DNA of 64,000 nt from Roseimaritima sp048267365 (GTDB taxonomy: Bacteria; Planctomycetota; Planctomycetia; Pirellulales; Pirellulaceae), in contig JBLWXR010000019.1 in the NCBI GenBank assembly GCA_048267365.1, positions 1 to 64,000 on the forward strand, read 5' to 3'. Below, in pieces: positions 43,712-54,200 of the stretch (position 1 is its first letter; the number at the start of each line of letters is the position of its first letter). A program made the translations under genes and the position numbers. The notes under the pieces were generated by a model. It was not told the DNA's origin. It did no database searches and was given only the letters and a program-made list of their open reading frames with translations.

Positions 43712-44884
43712 TTACGCCGCGGCCTGGGTGCTGCCGTGGTCGGTGGCGATCCAGTTGCTGATTTCGCCCTGCATCTTGTTCCAGGCTTTGCTGCTGCGGA
43801 GATCGCAGAAGGTGTAGAACATCAGGTCCACCGTTTCGCTCATCAGCCGGATCGCATCGATGCGGTCTTCATCTTCAAATTCTTCGTCGTCATCCAGATG
43901 GATTTTGGCGCCGCTGATACCAAACCGTTCGGCTTGTAGCACCAGGTCGAATTGACGTCCATCGCGAACGATCGTCATCCCGGTTTTGCGAGGTAGTTTG
44001 CCGCAGCGGATGGCTTGCATCGCTTCGGGCAATTGCACGGGGCTTTCCGAGTTGAAGGTGTCTTTACCTGATTCGCCATCGGGGCATTCCAACGATAACG
44101 TTTTGGTCAGCATCACCGTCACCTCCGACTCATCGGGCAGGGCGATCGTGTCGGTATTATTTTGCAGCGTCCACCACAGCCACATCAAGAATTCATTGCC
44201 CAGGAAATCGGGGGCGCTGGAATGTTCGTTGGCCCAAGCGTGCGGGCCCTGATGCGGTTTGGGAATAAAGCAGGCGGGGGTCAGATCATCCAGTTCCGCG
44301 TAACGTTCGGCTTCGATGGCCCAGGCTTCGGCCAGCGAACCGGCACCGACGTGGCTCAATTCCACGCCAAAGCTGCGTTCCAACAAGTCCATGCACAAGC
44401 CGCTGGCCGTGCCCACCGAACCGCCGAAATAAAGTTGCTGATGATTCAGGTCCCACAGCAGAGGGAACTGCTGCATCTTTTTATACTTGCCGGTGGCGGC
44501 TTCGACTTCGCAGCGTTGTTCGACGGCTTCTTTGGCTTCTTTGCGCTGCGACTTGGTGGGCACGCCCGATTCGTTGTCTTTGGCGATGCCCGCCAACTCC
44601 ATCTGCAGCCATGCTGCGCGGATGGCGGCGGGAATCTGGTTGGTGTCGATCCGCACGCCAAAATGCACGGCGTTTTGGATCACATTCTTGCTCAGATCAA
44701 AATCTTGATCGAACAGATGATCGCCGCCTAAGAACCCGACGTGCACATTTTCCAAGGCTGCGGTTTGAATCCTGCCCGCGGCGTGCTGTGACATGATTTC
44801 GATGTGGTCATCATCAAACGTATTGGCCTCGAAACCAGCAACACTAAATCTCTCGAACCCAAGACTACCGCGAAGAAATGGCAT
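43712..44884 (-). CDS. RdgC-like protein
   Basis: A 390-aa protein. ATG 44884 is chosen because MPFLRGSLGFERFSVAGFE matches the usual RdgC-type start; an open frame 48 codons longer lacks protein character. Segments typical of recombination-associated RdgC rings are IPAAIRAAWLQMELAGIAKD, VPTKSQRKEAKEAVEQRCEV and LLWDLNHQQLYFGGSVGTAS. The family binds dsDNA as a dimer ring and modulates RecA. This protein is longer than the E. coli one (303 aa) and has an extra acidic C-terminus (DDDEEFEDEDRIDAIRL). The assignment rests on pattern only and is moderate. No neighbour helps. Confidence 0.55.
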   Translation of the reverse strand: MPFLRGSLGFERFSVAGFEANTFDDDHIEIMSQHAAGRIQTAALENVHVGFLGGDHLFDQDFDLSKNVIQNAVHFGVRIDTNQIPAAIRAAWLQMELAGIAKDNESGVPTKSQRKEAKEAVEQRCEVEAATGKYKKMQQFPLLWDLNHQQLYFGGSVGTASGLCMDLLERSFGVELSHVGAGSLAEAWAIEAERYAELDDLTPACFIPKPHQGPHAWANEHSSAPDFLGNEFLMWLWWTLQNNTDTIALPDESEVTVMLTKTLSLECPDGESGKDTFNSESPVQLPEAMQAIRCGKLPRKTGMTIVRDGRQFDLVLQAERFGISGAKIHLDDDEEFEDEDRIDAIRLMSETVDLMFYTFCDLRSSKAWNKMQGEISNWIATDHGSTQAAA

Positions 44885-45323
44885 GGACGATCCCATTGGA
44901 ATGAGTGGCGAAGGACAGCCGGTCGTGAGGTTATCGACGACAGACCGCACAGAGTTTGTCGCGAACACGGTTCCACGCACGGTCCCCGTACGCGGCTTGA
45001 TCGCCACAACGCGTAAACCGGCCGCCAATCGTTACGCTTTGCCTAAACTGCCTTGGAAGGTATTTCACGTAGCCGAACTCGCCAGAGTTTGGATCGGAGG
45101 GGTATGTCAATGGTCCCGCGACTTCGGCTACGGGGGATGGCTGGTTGTGCTCGAAGTGCCAATTGTGCGGGGCATTTCCCTCCGCAACGCCTCGAATGTC
45201 GCTCAGCTTACCGCCGACCAAGGGGGGGGCGGGCTAGGCTTCCAGCGTACGGCTGGTCGATTGCCAGCCGTGGCGAGCGAGCTGAATCGCTGTCCCCGTT
45301 TACCGCTAACCGATGGCTCTGCC
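44885..45323. repeat. Gene-free gap with dispersed palindromic repeats
   Basis: A perfect 10-bp inverted repeat, CGTAGCCGAA (45068-45077) and TTCGGCTACG (45123-45132), lies here. The left arm is part of a longer unit (CACGTAGCCGAACTCGCCAG at 45066-45085, then AGTTTGGA) that recurs, inverted, at 13072-13100 and partly at 5883-5913. Near 45234, GGCTAGGCTTCCAGC recurs from 5954-5968. No coding frame with gene-like composition was found. Confidence 0.6.
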
Positions 45324-46436
45324 ATGATCCGATTCGTCATTAGTTTGGGTGTGTTGTTGGGAATCGCCAGCCTGGGTTGCATCGACCCCAAGCAGGGCAC
45401 TTCGCAAGGTGAACAGCGCGATCTATTTGATTTGCCTTCCAGCACGACGCCGCAAGCTAAACAGGTGTTCGCCCGGCCTGCAGACCGCTACCGTCGCTAC
45501 CATCAAAAGAACTTCGAATTCGATCTGACCAGCGACCAGCCGGGCTATACGGGGCGTCAATTCAAAACCTTGCTGCCCGATGTATCCCCGGGTACCCAAG
45601 TACCGTGTCTGTTTTACAATCCGGCGGGAGCCACCGCTTTTAGTGGCAAATCCGCGGGTACTGCCGAAATCGATCCCATGCTGCCCTACGTCAAAGCGGG
45701 GTTTGCGGTGGTCATCTACGGCACCGACGGAGGCACCGTGGAGATCACCGAGCGAACGTCGATCCGCAGTCTTGCCAAGCAAGCCGATCAGTACGCTCGC
45801 GCTCATGCCGGCCTGATTAACGCTCGCCACGCTATCGATTTTGTGTTGCAGGAATTCCCCCAGATCGATGCCAAGCGGCTGTATACGATCGGACATTCCT
45901 CAGGCGGTAAACAGGCGTTGCTGGTGGCCGCGGCCGACCCGCGGATTGCCGGCTGCGTGGCTTGGGCGCCGGGCTGCCGGGTCAGTGATGAAGAGGCTCA
46001 ACTGCTCAATTCCTTGGGACGCATTCAACGCGACCTGCCGATTTCGCTGTTGGAACAATCCAATCCAATGTTGTTTGCCGAACGCATCAAGGTACCGCTG
46101 TTGCTGGTGCATTCCAGCAGCGATGAAATGGTGCCCTCTGATGATGTTTTGGGATTCGGCGAACGGGTGTCGGGCGCGGACGTGCTGGCCGTGCCGTCGC
46201 AGAATCATTTCGACATCCCCGAAGTCGCTCAGATGCTGACCCAGAAATGGCTCGCCCGCCTGGCCACCGCCGATGGGAAAACGCTGGCCGCCACGACGTC
46301 CGCATCCACGCCAAACGACGTGCGACCGGTATCGAATCGCAATGCAAACCGCCGCACGAGCACTCGTGTCCGGCAACCGTCCCGGCACGGGAAACCTGAC
46401 ACCCCGAGTATTCAGAGCAATCCGTTTGCGAACTAG
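45324..46436 (+). CDS. Alpha/beta hydrolase-fold lipoprotein
   Basis: A 370-aa protein. ATG 45324 is chosen because it begins a lipoprotein signal (MIRFVISLGVLLGIASLGC, Cys19); the frame is open to 44793 but that part is repeat DNA. The catalytic region is TIGHSSGGKQALLVAA with Ser192 as nucleophile. PLLLVHSSSDEMVPSDD supplies the Asp and SQNHFDIPE the His. It resembles dienelactone-hydrolase or prolyl-oligopeptidase-like enzymes. The C-terminal 60 residues are Ser/Thr/Arg-rich and disordered. Being lipid-anchored, it acts in the periplasm or at the outer membrane. The substrate is unknown. Confidence 0.82.
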   Translation: MIRFVISLGVLLGIASLGCIDPKQGTSQGEQRDLFDLPSSTTPQAKQVFARPADRYRRYHQKNFEFDLTSDQPGYTGRQFKTLLPDVSPGTQVPCLFYNPAGATAFSGKSAGTAEIDPMLPYVKAGFAVVIYGTDGGTVEITERTSIRSLAKQADQYARAHAGLINARHAIDFVLQEFPQIDAKRLYTIGHSSGGKQALLVAAADPRIAGCVAWAPGCRVSDEEAQLLNSLGRIQRDLPISLLEQSNPMLFAERIKVPLLLVHSSSDEMVPSDDVLGFGERVSGADVLAVPSQNHFDIPEVAQMLTQKWLARLATADGKTLAATTSASTPNDVRPVSNRNANRRTSTRVRQPSRHGKPDTPSIQSNPFAN

Positions 46437-46571
46437 CGGTTGGGGCTTGTCCGGGTGGCATGCACACCGGACAGTATCTGCGGTGCGTTGGCGACTGACC
46501 TGAATTCACCCTCGCCCTGGGAGGGTCGAGCGTCAGCGAGGGGGTAAACGATTACTGCTTGTGAGAAGGGA

Positions 46572-47240
46572 ATGGATGTGTCGATAACCGATGCACAAAT
46601 CGCTGCCGGTCAGGCCGTCTACACCCCGCGGACGCTGCGCGCTTACGACTTGGTGGTGCTGGGCGTTTCCAATCGGCTGATCTGGAAATGTCCGACATCG
46701 CGTTTGCTGGATCACTACAACACCCACGTAACGGACAATCATCTGGATGTCGGCGTGGGCTCGGGTTACTTTCCTGACCGCTGTCGCTTTCCGTCCCCGA
46801 CACCGCGCGTTGGTTTGATGGATCTGAACGCCGACGCGTTGGCTTTCGCCGCGGCTCGCATCGAGCGTTATGATCCCGAAACCTACCGCTGCGATATCCT
46901 GCAACCGCTGTCATTGGATTGCGAGAAATTTGACTCGATCGCCGTCAACTATGTGCTGCACTGTCTGCCTGGCAATATGGCGACCAAGGCGGTGACCTTC
47001 GACCATTTGGCGGAACTGCTAACCCCGGGCGGTGTCTTGTTCGGGTCGACGCTGCTACACCGCGGCGTACGACGCGGCTGGCTGGCTCGGCGTCTGATGG
47101 CGTTCTACAACCGCAAGGGTATTTTCAGCAACGCCGATGACCGCTTGGAGGATCTGGAGGCCAGCCTGCAGCGCCGCGGCCTGCAGACTCAAGTCGAAGT
47201 GGTCGGGTGTGCCGCCCTGTTTGCGATTCGTTCAGCTTGA
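46572..47240 (+). CDS. Class I SAM-dependent methyltransferase
   Basis: A 222-aa Rossmann methyltransferase. The SAM-binding motif is NHLDVGVGSGYFPDRC (motif I); the acidic post-II loop is VGLMDLNADALAFAAARI. Motif IV is SIAVNYVLHCLPG and a following stretch is LLTPGGVLFGSTLLHRG. SD AAGGG lies just before the ATG. The substrate cannot be assigned. The last 9 bp overlap the convergent PQQ gene. Confidence 0.88.
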   Translation: MDVSITDAQIAAGQAVYTPRTLRAYDLVVLGVSNRLIWKCPTSRLLDHYNTHVTDNHLDVGVGSGYFPDRCRFPSPTPRVGLMDLNADALAFAAARIERYDPETYRCDILQPLSLDCEKFDSIAVNYVLHCLPGNMATKAVTFDHLAELLTPGGVLFGSTLLHRGVRRGWLARRLMAFYNRKGIFSNADDRLEDLEASLQRRGLQTQVEVVGCAALFAIRSA

Positions 47241-48485
47241 TTCGGCAATGCAGAACAGATGCTTCTCGCCGCGAATGAATAGCTGGTCGTCGACCGGTGC
47301 GGGCGTGGCGTCGACGGTTTCGCCGACCGAGTTGGTCGCCACGATTTGCAGTTGATCGGCATCTTTGATCACCACCGTGGTACCGCTGCGATCGGTTAGG
47401 TAGACGTGTCCCCCGGCGGCGATGGGCGAAGCATAAATGGAACTTAGACCAGCAATTCGCGAGGGGCCGTAGTGCGGCCGCCCGGTCGCTGCGTCGACGC
47501 AGCTCAAAATCCCCGATCGTTGTTTGTAGAAGTAAATCCGACCGTTTGACAGCAACGGTGAACCGATGTCGGGCGTGTCGCGGTGGATCGTCCAGACCAC
47601 ACTGTCGGTGCCTTCAATATCGCCGCGACCGTCCAATCGAAAGGCTCCCAGAAAGGCGCCTCGAAAACCGCTACCGACGTACACCACTCCGTCGGCGGCC
47701 ACCGGGGAAGCGGCGGGCCGGACGGTTTGCCCGCTGCATCGCCACAATTCTTTACCGCTTTCCAGGTCATAAGCACGCGCATAGTTTTGTCCGTTCATGA
47801 CGATCTGTTTGCGGCCCTCGTGCTCCACCACCAAGGGCGTCGCCCAACAGGTGGGTTCATCACGCGGCGTGTTCCAAATCGTTTTGCCGGTGTTCTTGTC
47901 CAACGCGACCAACATGGATTCCCCTTCGTGATCCCAGGGCAGAATAATCCGGTCACCCGCGATCGTCGGCGAACTGCCTTCGCCAAAACTGTTGCGGGTG
48001 GTCATCGGTGGAAAGTCGGCGCGTTGCCAAACCAACTGGCCGTCCAGGGTGTAGCAATACAGACCGCGAGAACCAAACGGCGCGTAGACGTATTTGCCGT
48101 CGGTGCAGGGCGACGCCGAAGCGTACCCGTTGGTTTCGTGGGTGCCCTGATGAGGCGTGGCGGTGGCCGCCGTCTGCTGCCAGAGAACCGCTCCATTGTC
48201 GCGATCAAAACAAAGCAGTTGAAAGTCCAGTTTCCCGCCAGCGCCGGCGTCCACAGCCGTGACTACAAACACGCGGTTCTCCCAAACCACCGGCGAGCCG
48301 GAACCACGACCGGGAATCGGCACCTTCCACTTCACATTTTGGCTGGCGTTCCACCGCGTCGGTGGAGTGGCGGTGGCAGAAATCCCGTTGCCCGCATCCC
48401 CCCGCCAGTGAGCCCAATTATCAGCCACCGCGGATGACGCCAGCAGCGCGGAGCACAGCGCGGCAAAGAAAATCACCTTGTACAT
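47232..48485 (-). CDS. PQQ-like beta-propeller exported protein
   Basis: A 417-aa protein starting at ATG 48485 with SD AGGA; a longer frame from 48548 lacks the signal. The signal peptide is MYKVIFFAALCSALLASSAVA. It begins the mature part with NWAHWRGDAGNGISATATPP, the start used by many planctomycete propeller proteins. PQQ-like repeats follow: LLCFDRDNGAVLWQQTAATA, LDGQLVWQRADFPPM, LVALDKNTGKTIWNTPRDEP and LESGKELWRCSGQTVRPAAS. Binding of PQQ is not implied. Function unknown; periplasmic. Confidence 0.88.
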   Translation of the reverse strand: MYKVIFFAALCSALLASSAVADNWAHWRGDAGNGISATATPPTRWNASQNVKWKVPIPGRGSGSPVVWENRVFVVTAVDAGAGGKLDFQLLCFDRDNGAVLWQQTAATATPHQGTHETNGYASASPCTDGKYVYAPFGSRGLYCYTLDGQLVWQRADFPPMTTRNSFGEGSSPTIAGDRIILPWDHEGESMLVALDKNTGKTIWNTPRDEPTCWATPLVVEHEGRKQIVMNGQNYARAYDLESGKELWRCSGQTVRPAASPVAADGVVYVGSGFRGAFLGAFRLDGRGDIEGTDSVVWTIHRDTPDIGSPLLSNGRIYFYKQRSGILSCVDAATGRPHYGPSRIAGLSSIYASPIAAGGHVYLTDRSGTTVVIKDADQLQIVATNSVGETVDATPAPVDDQLFIRGEKHLFCIAESS

Positions 48486-48738
48486 TCGAAATATCCTTGA
48501 CCCATATATTTGACAAAAAAACAACGATACGGCCGCCCTTGTGTTCAAGTTGGACCGATGTCGGGCAAGCCTTGATTGTAAAGCTTTGCCGGTTAAGCAC
48601 TAAATTCCAATCGGAACAGGCTATTTACAGCATCGAGAGGTCATAAACCGAATAACTGACACAGTACAAGCATACCGAACATTGAGAGCAACTTGTGCTG
48701 ACAAGAATGTCGCGGGTTTCGCCTAAGATGGGCAACTG

Positions 48739-50157
48739 ATGAGAATGGAACAACTAATGCCAGCCGATCATCCGCTTCGACACCTGCTCTCGTCGACCAT
48801 CTGTGTGGTGGCCTTATTTCTCCAAGTGGGCTGTTGGGCGCCATTGCGGACACCGGGCATCCCTGCCAGCCAATTGCCGGAGACGTTTCGGACGCCCAGC
48901 CGGACCAGCGGCAACCCGCTCAATTTTGCCAGTTTGACGATCAGTCCCCCGCAAGATTACATCTTGGGGCCCAACGATCAGCTGGATGTCACCGTCTCCG
49001 GCCTTCACGAGGCTTCGGAGATTCGACCGATCCGTGTTCAATTGATGGCCAACGGGATGGTTCAGTTACCGCTGGTGGGCGCCGTCCAAATTGGCGGTCT
49101 GAATCTTGTCGACGCGCAACGTCGGATCAACGATGCCTATGCCAAAGACTACCTAGAAAATCCGCAAGTCAATTTGGCGTTGATTGAAAAAGGCTCGACT
49201 TCCGTCATCGTCCTGGGCGAGGTAAACGCGCCGGGAGCGCATATCCTGCCGAAATACCAAAATGATGTCGGGCACGCGATCGCCGCAGCCGGCGGTTTGT
49301 CCGAAGATGCTGCGGACGAAATTGAGGTTCACCGACGGCCGGCCGGCATGCGTCTGGCACCAGCTCAACAACTGCCGCAGGTACAGACGATGCAACCGGC
49401 CGCCTACAACGGGCCTTCCCCGACGCCCACGGCCCCCTTTGCGGCGAATCACAACGACGGGCCACAAGCCCTGTTTGCTCGACTGCAAGCGCCACAACCG
49501 ATGACATCTGGCCCTCACCTATCCATGGCGGCCCCTCAGCCCGTCGCGGCCCCTGTGTCCACCGCAGCCGCTGCGCCCATCATGGCCCCCGCGTCTATCA
49601 TGGTCCCCGCATCGAGCATGACCCCCGCGGCGGATCAGGGCAGGATCCTGCGCATCCCGCTTCGCACCCACGATCAATTCCAACTGAGCGAAAACGACAT
49701 CACCCTATCCGATGGGGATGTGATCGTGGTACCGAGCCGCAAACATGAAGTGTTCTTCGTGGTGGGCAAGTTGAGCACCACCAACACGGTGCGATTTACC
49801 ATCGGAGACCGTGAGCGTGAATTGGGCGTGGGGTTTGTGCTGCCACGTGACCGCGAGATCGATGTGGTGACGGCTGTCGTGATGGCCGGATACATCGACC
49901 CGATCGATTCGCCCACAACCGTCACCTTGCACCGGCTGATGCCCGACGGCACTCCGATGCTGATTTTGGTCGACCTGATCGAAGCCCGGTGCAACCCGCA
50001 TGCCACCGTTTTGGTCGAACCCGGTGACATCATCTACCTAAATCCGGATCCCGCCTGGTACCTGCGGCGAACGGTTGATCGAATCATTCCGGACATCCTG
50101 CTTAATCCGTACATCTTCTGGATGCGGCGGGCGATTCTAGGAACCGGCGACCTCTAG
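48739..50157 (+). CDS. Polysaccharide export lipoprotein, Wza-like
   Basis: A 472-aa outer-membrane lipoprotein (CVVALFLQVGC, Cys32). The poly-export domain opens with DYILGPNDQLDVTVSGLHEA. A SLBB-like repeat follows (STSVIVLGEVNAPGAHILPK and EVFFVVGKLSTTNTVRFTIG). A long Ala/Pro/Gln-rich, low-complexity insert (AAPQPVAAPVSTAAAAPIMA) splits the two SLBB parts and is unusual for the family. The protein forms the export channel for capsule or exopolysaccharide. It leads a two-gene block with the C5-epimerase, starting 9 bp apart, and heads the plus-strand half of the polysaccharide locus. The 190-bp leader (48549-48738) is A/T-rich and should carry its promoter. Confidence 0.9.
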   Translation: MRMEQLMPADHPLRHLLSSTICVVALFLQVGCWAPLRTPGIPASQLPETFRTPSRTSGNPLNFASLTISPPQDYILGPNDQLDVTVSGLHEASEIRPIRVQLMANGMVQLPLVGAVQIGGLNLVDAQRRINDAYAKDYLENPQVNLALIEKGSTSVIVLGEVNAPGAHILPKYQNDVGHAIAAAGGLSEDAADEIEVHRRPAGMRLAPAQQLPQVQTMQPAAYNGPSPTPTAPFAANHNDGPQALFARLQAPQPMTSGPHLSMAAPQPVAAPVSTAAAAPIMAPASIMVPASSMTPAADQGRILRIPLRTHDQFQLSENDITLSDGDVIVVPSRKHEVFFVVGKLSTTNTVRFTIGDRERELGVGFVLPRDREIDVVTAVVMAGYIDPIDSPTTVTLHRLMPDGTPMLILVDLIEARCNPHATVLVEPGDIIYLNPDPAWYLRRTVDRIIPDILLNPYIFWMRRAILGTGDL

Positions 50158-50166
50158 GCCGCTAGT

Positions 50167-51297
50167 GTGTTCCCACGGCGATTAAACTGGCTCACGTGTC
50201 CCTCCTGGTGCTGGACACGGTTGGCTAGAAACCATAACGCTGTGACTGGATTGCACTTCTTGATGTTCGAATTTCTGACTCCGCGAGCGATGCACGCCGC
50301 GATGCCACGTGACTATTGGCACGTGCTGGAACCAACCGGCAAACATATCAAAACGAACACGCTGGGCGGCTATCACATTGACATGCGTGAGAAAGCCCGG
50401 CCCTACAGCGGTCCCTCCCAGGATGGATTTCCGCTGCGGAATCAAAACAGCGAAGGGCTACAGTTGTTGCCTGTGACCGTGACGCAGATGGCGTTAGGTC
50501 ACTACGACTGCTGGCTGGAGGACCACGATCCGAAACGCAAAGAAACCATTGGCCGCTGCGCCGACTGGCTAGCCCAACAGCATGGTCCTTGTCCCGGAAA
50601 AATGGATGGCTGGGCGTATGGATTTGATCACGGGCGACTAAGTATCAAAGCGCCCTTCATCTCTGCCATGGGACAAGGCCAGGGTATCTCCTTGCTCGTG
50701 CGAGCTCACCAATTGCTCGGCAACGACCGCTACTTGGAGATGGCCAAAGTGGCCATCGAGCCGTTTTTTCAGCCGGTAGAGAAGGGTGGTGTCACGGCCT
50801 TCCTACCCGATGGAGACGTCACATTTGAAGAATATCCGTGCAGCCCCTATAGCCATATTCTGAATGGATTCATCTTCGCCCTATGGGGTGTCCACGACTT
50901 TGGCATTTACACCCAAGATCGCAAAACATTGGAGCTTGCCAAAGCCGCAGCCGAAACGTTGGCGAAAATGCTGCCACGTTACGACGTGGGGTATTGGTCA
51001 CGCTATGGCCTGTTCCCTCACCCTTCGCCCAATGTGGCCAGTCCGTTTTATCACGAGTTGCATATCGCACAGTTGCGCGCCCTGCACCTGATTTACCCGC
51101 ACGCGGTGTTCACCGAATACGCGGACCGCTGGGAAAAGCAATTCGCCAGCTGGCCCAATTTCATCCGTGCGGTGCACGGCAAAGTGCGGTTCAAACGCTG
51201 GGTAAAAGCCACCAAAAAACGGCTCGCCGCCGCCGGCATTGCAGTCGACGCGGCCACCGATTTCTGGACCGGCAAGACGCCCCTGGAATCGAAGTAA
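50167..51297 (+). CDS. D-glucuronyl C5-epimerase-like protein
   Basis: A 376-aa protein with the C-terminal epimerase fold of glucuronyl C5-epimerases: MGQGQGISLLVRAHQLLGND, FEEYPCSPYSHILNGFIFAL and WGVHDFGIYTQDRKTLELAK. These enzymes convert D-glucuronate to L-iduronate within a finished polymer, as in heparan sulfate; related proteins act on alginate-like chains. There is no signal peptide, so the compartment is unclear. The GTG at 50167 is uncertain; GTG 50245 and ATG 50263 are alternatives that fit the domain start. It ends 2 bp before the convergent gene. Substrate is inferred from family and from the sulfotransferase in this locus. Confidence 0.82.
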   Translation: MFPRRLNWLTCPSWCWTRLARNHNAVTGLHFLMFEFLTPRAMHAAMPRDYWHVLEPTGKHIKTNTLGGYHIDMREKARPYSGPSQDGFPLRNQNSEGLQLLPVTVTQMALGHYDCWLEDHDPKRKETIGRCADWLAQQHGPCPGKMDGWAYGFDHGRLSIKAPFISAMGQGQGISLLVRAHQLLGNDRYLEMAKVAIEPFFQPVEKGGVTAFLPDGDVTFEEYPCSPYSHILNGFIFALWGVHDFGIYTQDRKTLELAKAAAETLAKMLPRYDVGYWSRYGLFPHPSPNVASPFYHELHIAQLRALHLIYPHAVFTEYADRWEKQFASWPNFIRAVHGKVRFKRWVKATKKRLAAAGIAVDAATDFWTGKTPLESK

Positions 51298-51299
51298 CG

Positions 51300-54200
51300 T
51301 CACTCCCATTCGTTTGCTGCCGAAAGCAGTCGCAACCGATCCATGCCCCAAGCTTCGCTGCGCTGTTGAGCGGTCATACCGCCTGGCAGCTGAGCCATGA
51401 CTTGATCCACGTTGTCGGCGGACATCGCCTGCGACTCGCCCTGCGACCGCTGCGCGCCCGCCTGAGGCGACTGCGACTCGGTACGCGTGGTGTCATCGTC
51501 GTTGATATCTTCGGCTGAATCTAACGAAGCTTGCTGAAAAGTTTGGAAGGATTGGGGCACCGACGCAAACGCTGCCGTGTTCGTGAATGAAGGCAAGGAA
51601 CCAACCGTGGTCAGGTCGATGCCTGTCAGTTCAGCAGCGCTGAGGCCAAAGCGGCTGCCATCAAAAAACAGCGTACTGGAATAGGATCCGTTGGTCGTTC
51701 CCCCCAAGGAGGTCGGCATGAACACGAACACATCCTCGTCGTCGCCAGCCACAGCCCCGGCAACAAAATCGTTTTGCACATTCAGATATAAATCGCCCGC
51801 CGCATCGACAGCAACCCCGTGTAGATCTTCAGGACTCAGCCCAACATCACTACCGTCAAAATAGAACTCCCAGGTCCCCGTCGTGTTTTCGCCAAGCGAG
51901 GTAGGCGTAAACACGATCAAGTCGTCGTCCCGTACCGTCAACGGCCCCACCCCATCAGAACCCGTGATCGAAATCAGCAGTTTTCCATTGGGCAAAACTT
52001 CCAAGGCATCAATATCGTGCGCCGAGCCAGCTAAACCGACATCGCTGCCATCAAGGTACAATTCGAAACTACCCTGGGTGGTGTCCCCAAACTGAGTCCC
52101 GGTGAACTTGACGATATCCGAATCGTCCACCGTGTCCACAATCCCGGCAAGCGTTAGCGGAGCGGTAAAGGAGAGCAATAATTCGGTAGGACTTAACAGT
52201 GCGAAAGCATCCAGTTTGGCGTCTGCCAGCCCGACGTCGGAGCCGTCGAATAGCATACTGAATTGCCCCCCATAAAAAACCAGCACATCTTCGTTCTGCG
52301 CCACCACATCCCCGACCGTCGTCGTCCGATCCAATCCCAGCAACAGCACGGTGTCGCCAGAGTCTGGAGAAACAGTGACATGAATCGTGTCCGTGTCGGA
52401 CAGCGCAGCCGAGCCACCGTCGCCGGCGTCAACCACCTGGATCGTAATCTCTCCGCTGCCGCTAAACCCAAAATCGCCCGTCACCATTAACACCTTGCTG
52501 ACAGGATCGATCGACGCCGAGACGCCAGCAAACGAAGACAGAATCGAGAACGTCGCGGAGCCCGCGGGCGTTTCCACGTCGGTATAAAAACTGCCTAGAT
52601 GAATCGAGCTATCGGCGGCGCCTTCGACAAACGAAATATCCGGCAGCCCCGTCAGCACCGGGGCATCGTTGACCGCGGTAACATCGATCGTCATCACTGC
52701 CTCATCGGCACTATATTCCAATCCGTCTTGTACTTTGAAAGCAAACGAGTCGTGGTCGACTCCATTGGCATTTGCCGCCGGCAGATACTGCAGATGGCCC
52801 GCATCGATGTCCAAAGCCGTGATCACCTGGTTTAACGTCACATCGCTACCGCCCAACCGCAAGCTTCCGGCTGTCTGCAACGAAGTGATTTGCAACTGGG
52901 GCATACGATCGCCATCGACATCGAAAAACGGGAAGTCTTCCAGTACAAAGGAAAAGACAGTGTCTTCAGACGCCGTGACCTGGCTGTTACCCGTGGTGGG
53001 AGCCGTATTGGCAGCCACGATCGAAATCGTCACGCTGGCGGTATCCGACGCACCCTCGGCATCCGTGATCTCATACACAAAACTGTCGGTGCCTGTAGCG
53101 CTGCCATTGTGCGTGTAGGTAAACGTGCCGTCTGCGTTTAACACCAGCGAACCACTGCTGGGACCCGACACGGGCGTTGTGTTTACCGTCAGCGCGTCGC
53201 CGGGCAGATCAGCATCCGTGTCGTTGGCCAACAGACTGAGCGAACCGTTTTGAAGCTGCGTCGCGGTTCCGCCTACCTCGAGAACGACAAAGTCATCCAC
53301 CGCGTCGGGGGCACGGTTTCCGTGTACGGGGCGGGGCACATGTAACGCCATCACATCGTAAGAGCTCAATCCGACCAAGCTGCCGTCAAGAAACAGCTCC
53401 GAGGCAATACTTCCGGTGGTATCGTCGCCCAAGGTTGCCGGTTGGAAGACAAACACGTCATCGTCGCGAATGGTGCCAGCGGACGCAGTGAACGAACCAG
53501 CGGTCGATACATACAGATCCCCGTTCGGATAAACGCTGATGCCATTGACGTCCTCACCGCCCAAGCCGACGTCGCTACCATCAAAGTACAATTCCCAGGT
53601 CCCGGCGGTCGTGCTGCCCAGCGCAGTCGGCATAAAGACCAACAAGTCTTCATCCCCACCGGCGACGGTCCCCACGTCGAAGGTGCTGCGAGTGGAGAGC
53701 ACCAGCCGACCGTCGGCTAGTACGTCCAGGCCGTCCACATCTTCACCGCTGGAGCTGAGCCCCACGTCGCTGCCATCAAAAAACAATTCGAACATGCCGT
53801 CGGTGGTCGAACCAAAACTGGTCGCCGTGAATTTGACGATATCGGAATCGTCAACTATGTCAGTGATCCCTGGGATGTTGCCAGACGAAGTGAACGACAG
53901 CAGTATTTCGAACTCCGAGATCCACCCCAACGCGTCGATTTCAAAACCACCGATCCCCACATCGGAACCGTCGAAAAATTGGCTGAACTGGTCACCGTCG
54001 AAGAACACGATGTCCGCTGGCTCGACCGTCAGTCCGCCCTCCAACGTAGCCGCCGTATTGAGGGCAAAATAAAGCGATTCAGGTGCATCAGGAATCGACG
54101 TCGCCACCTCCACGGCGTACGCCACCGTCGACAGTTCAAAGCCGTCTTGATCGGCTATTTTGGCCGTGCCGCTATTGAGCGAAATTTGATAGTTTCCGTC

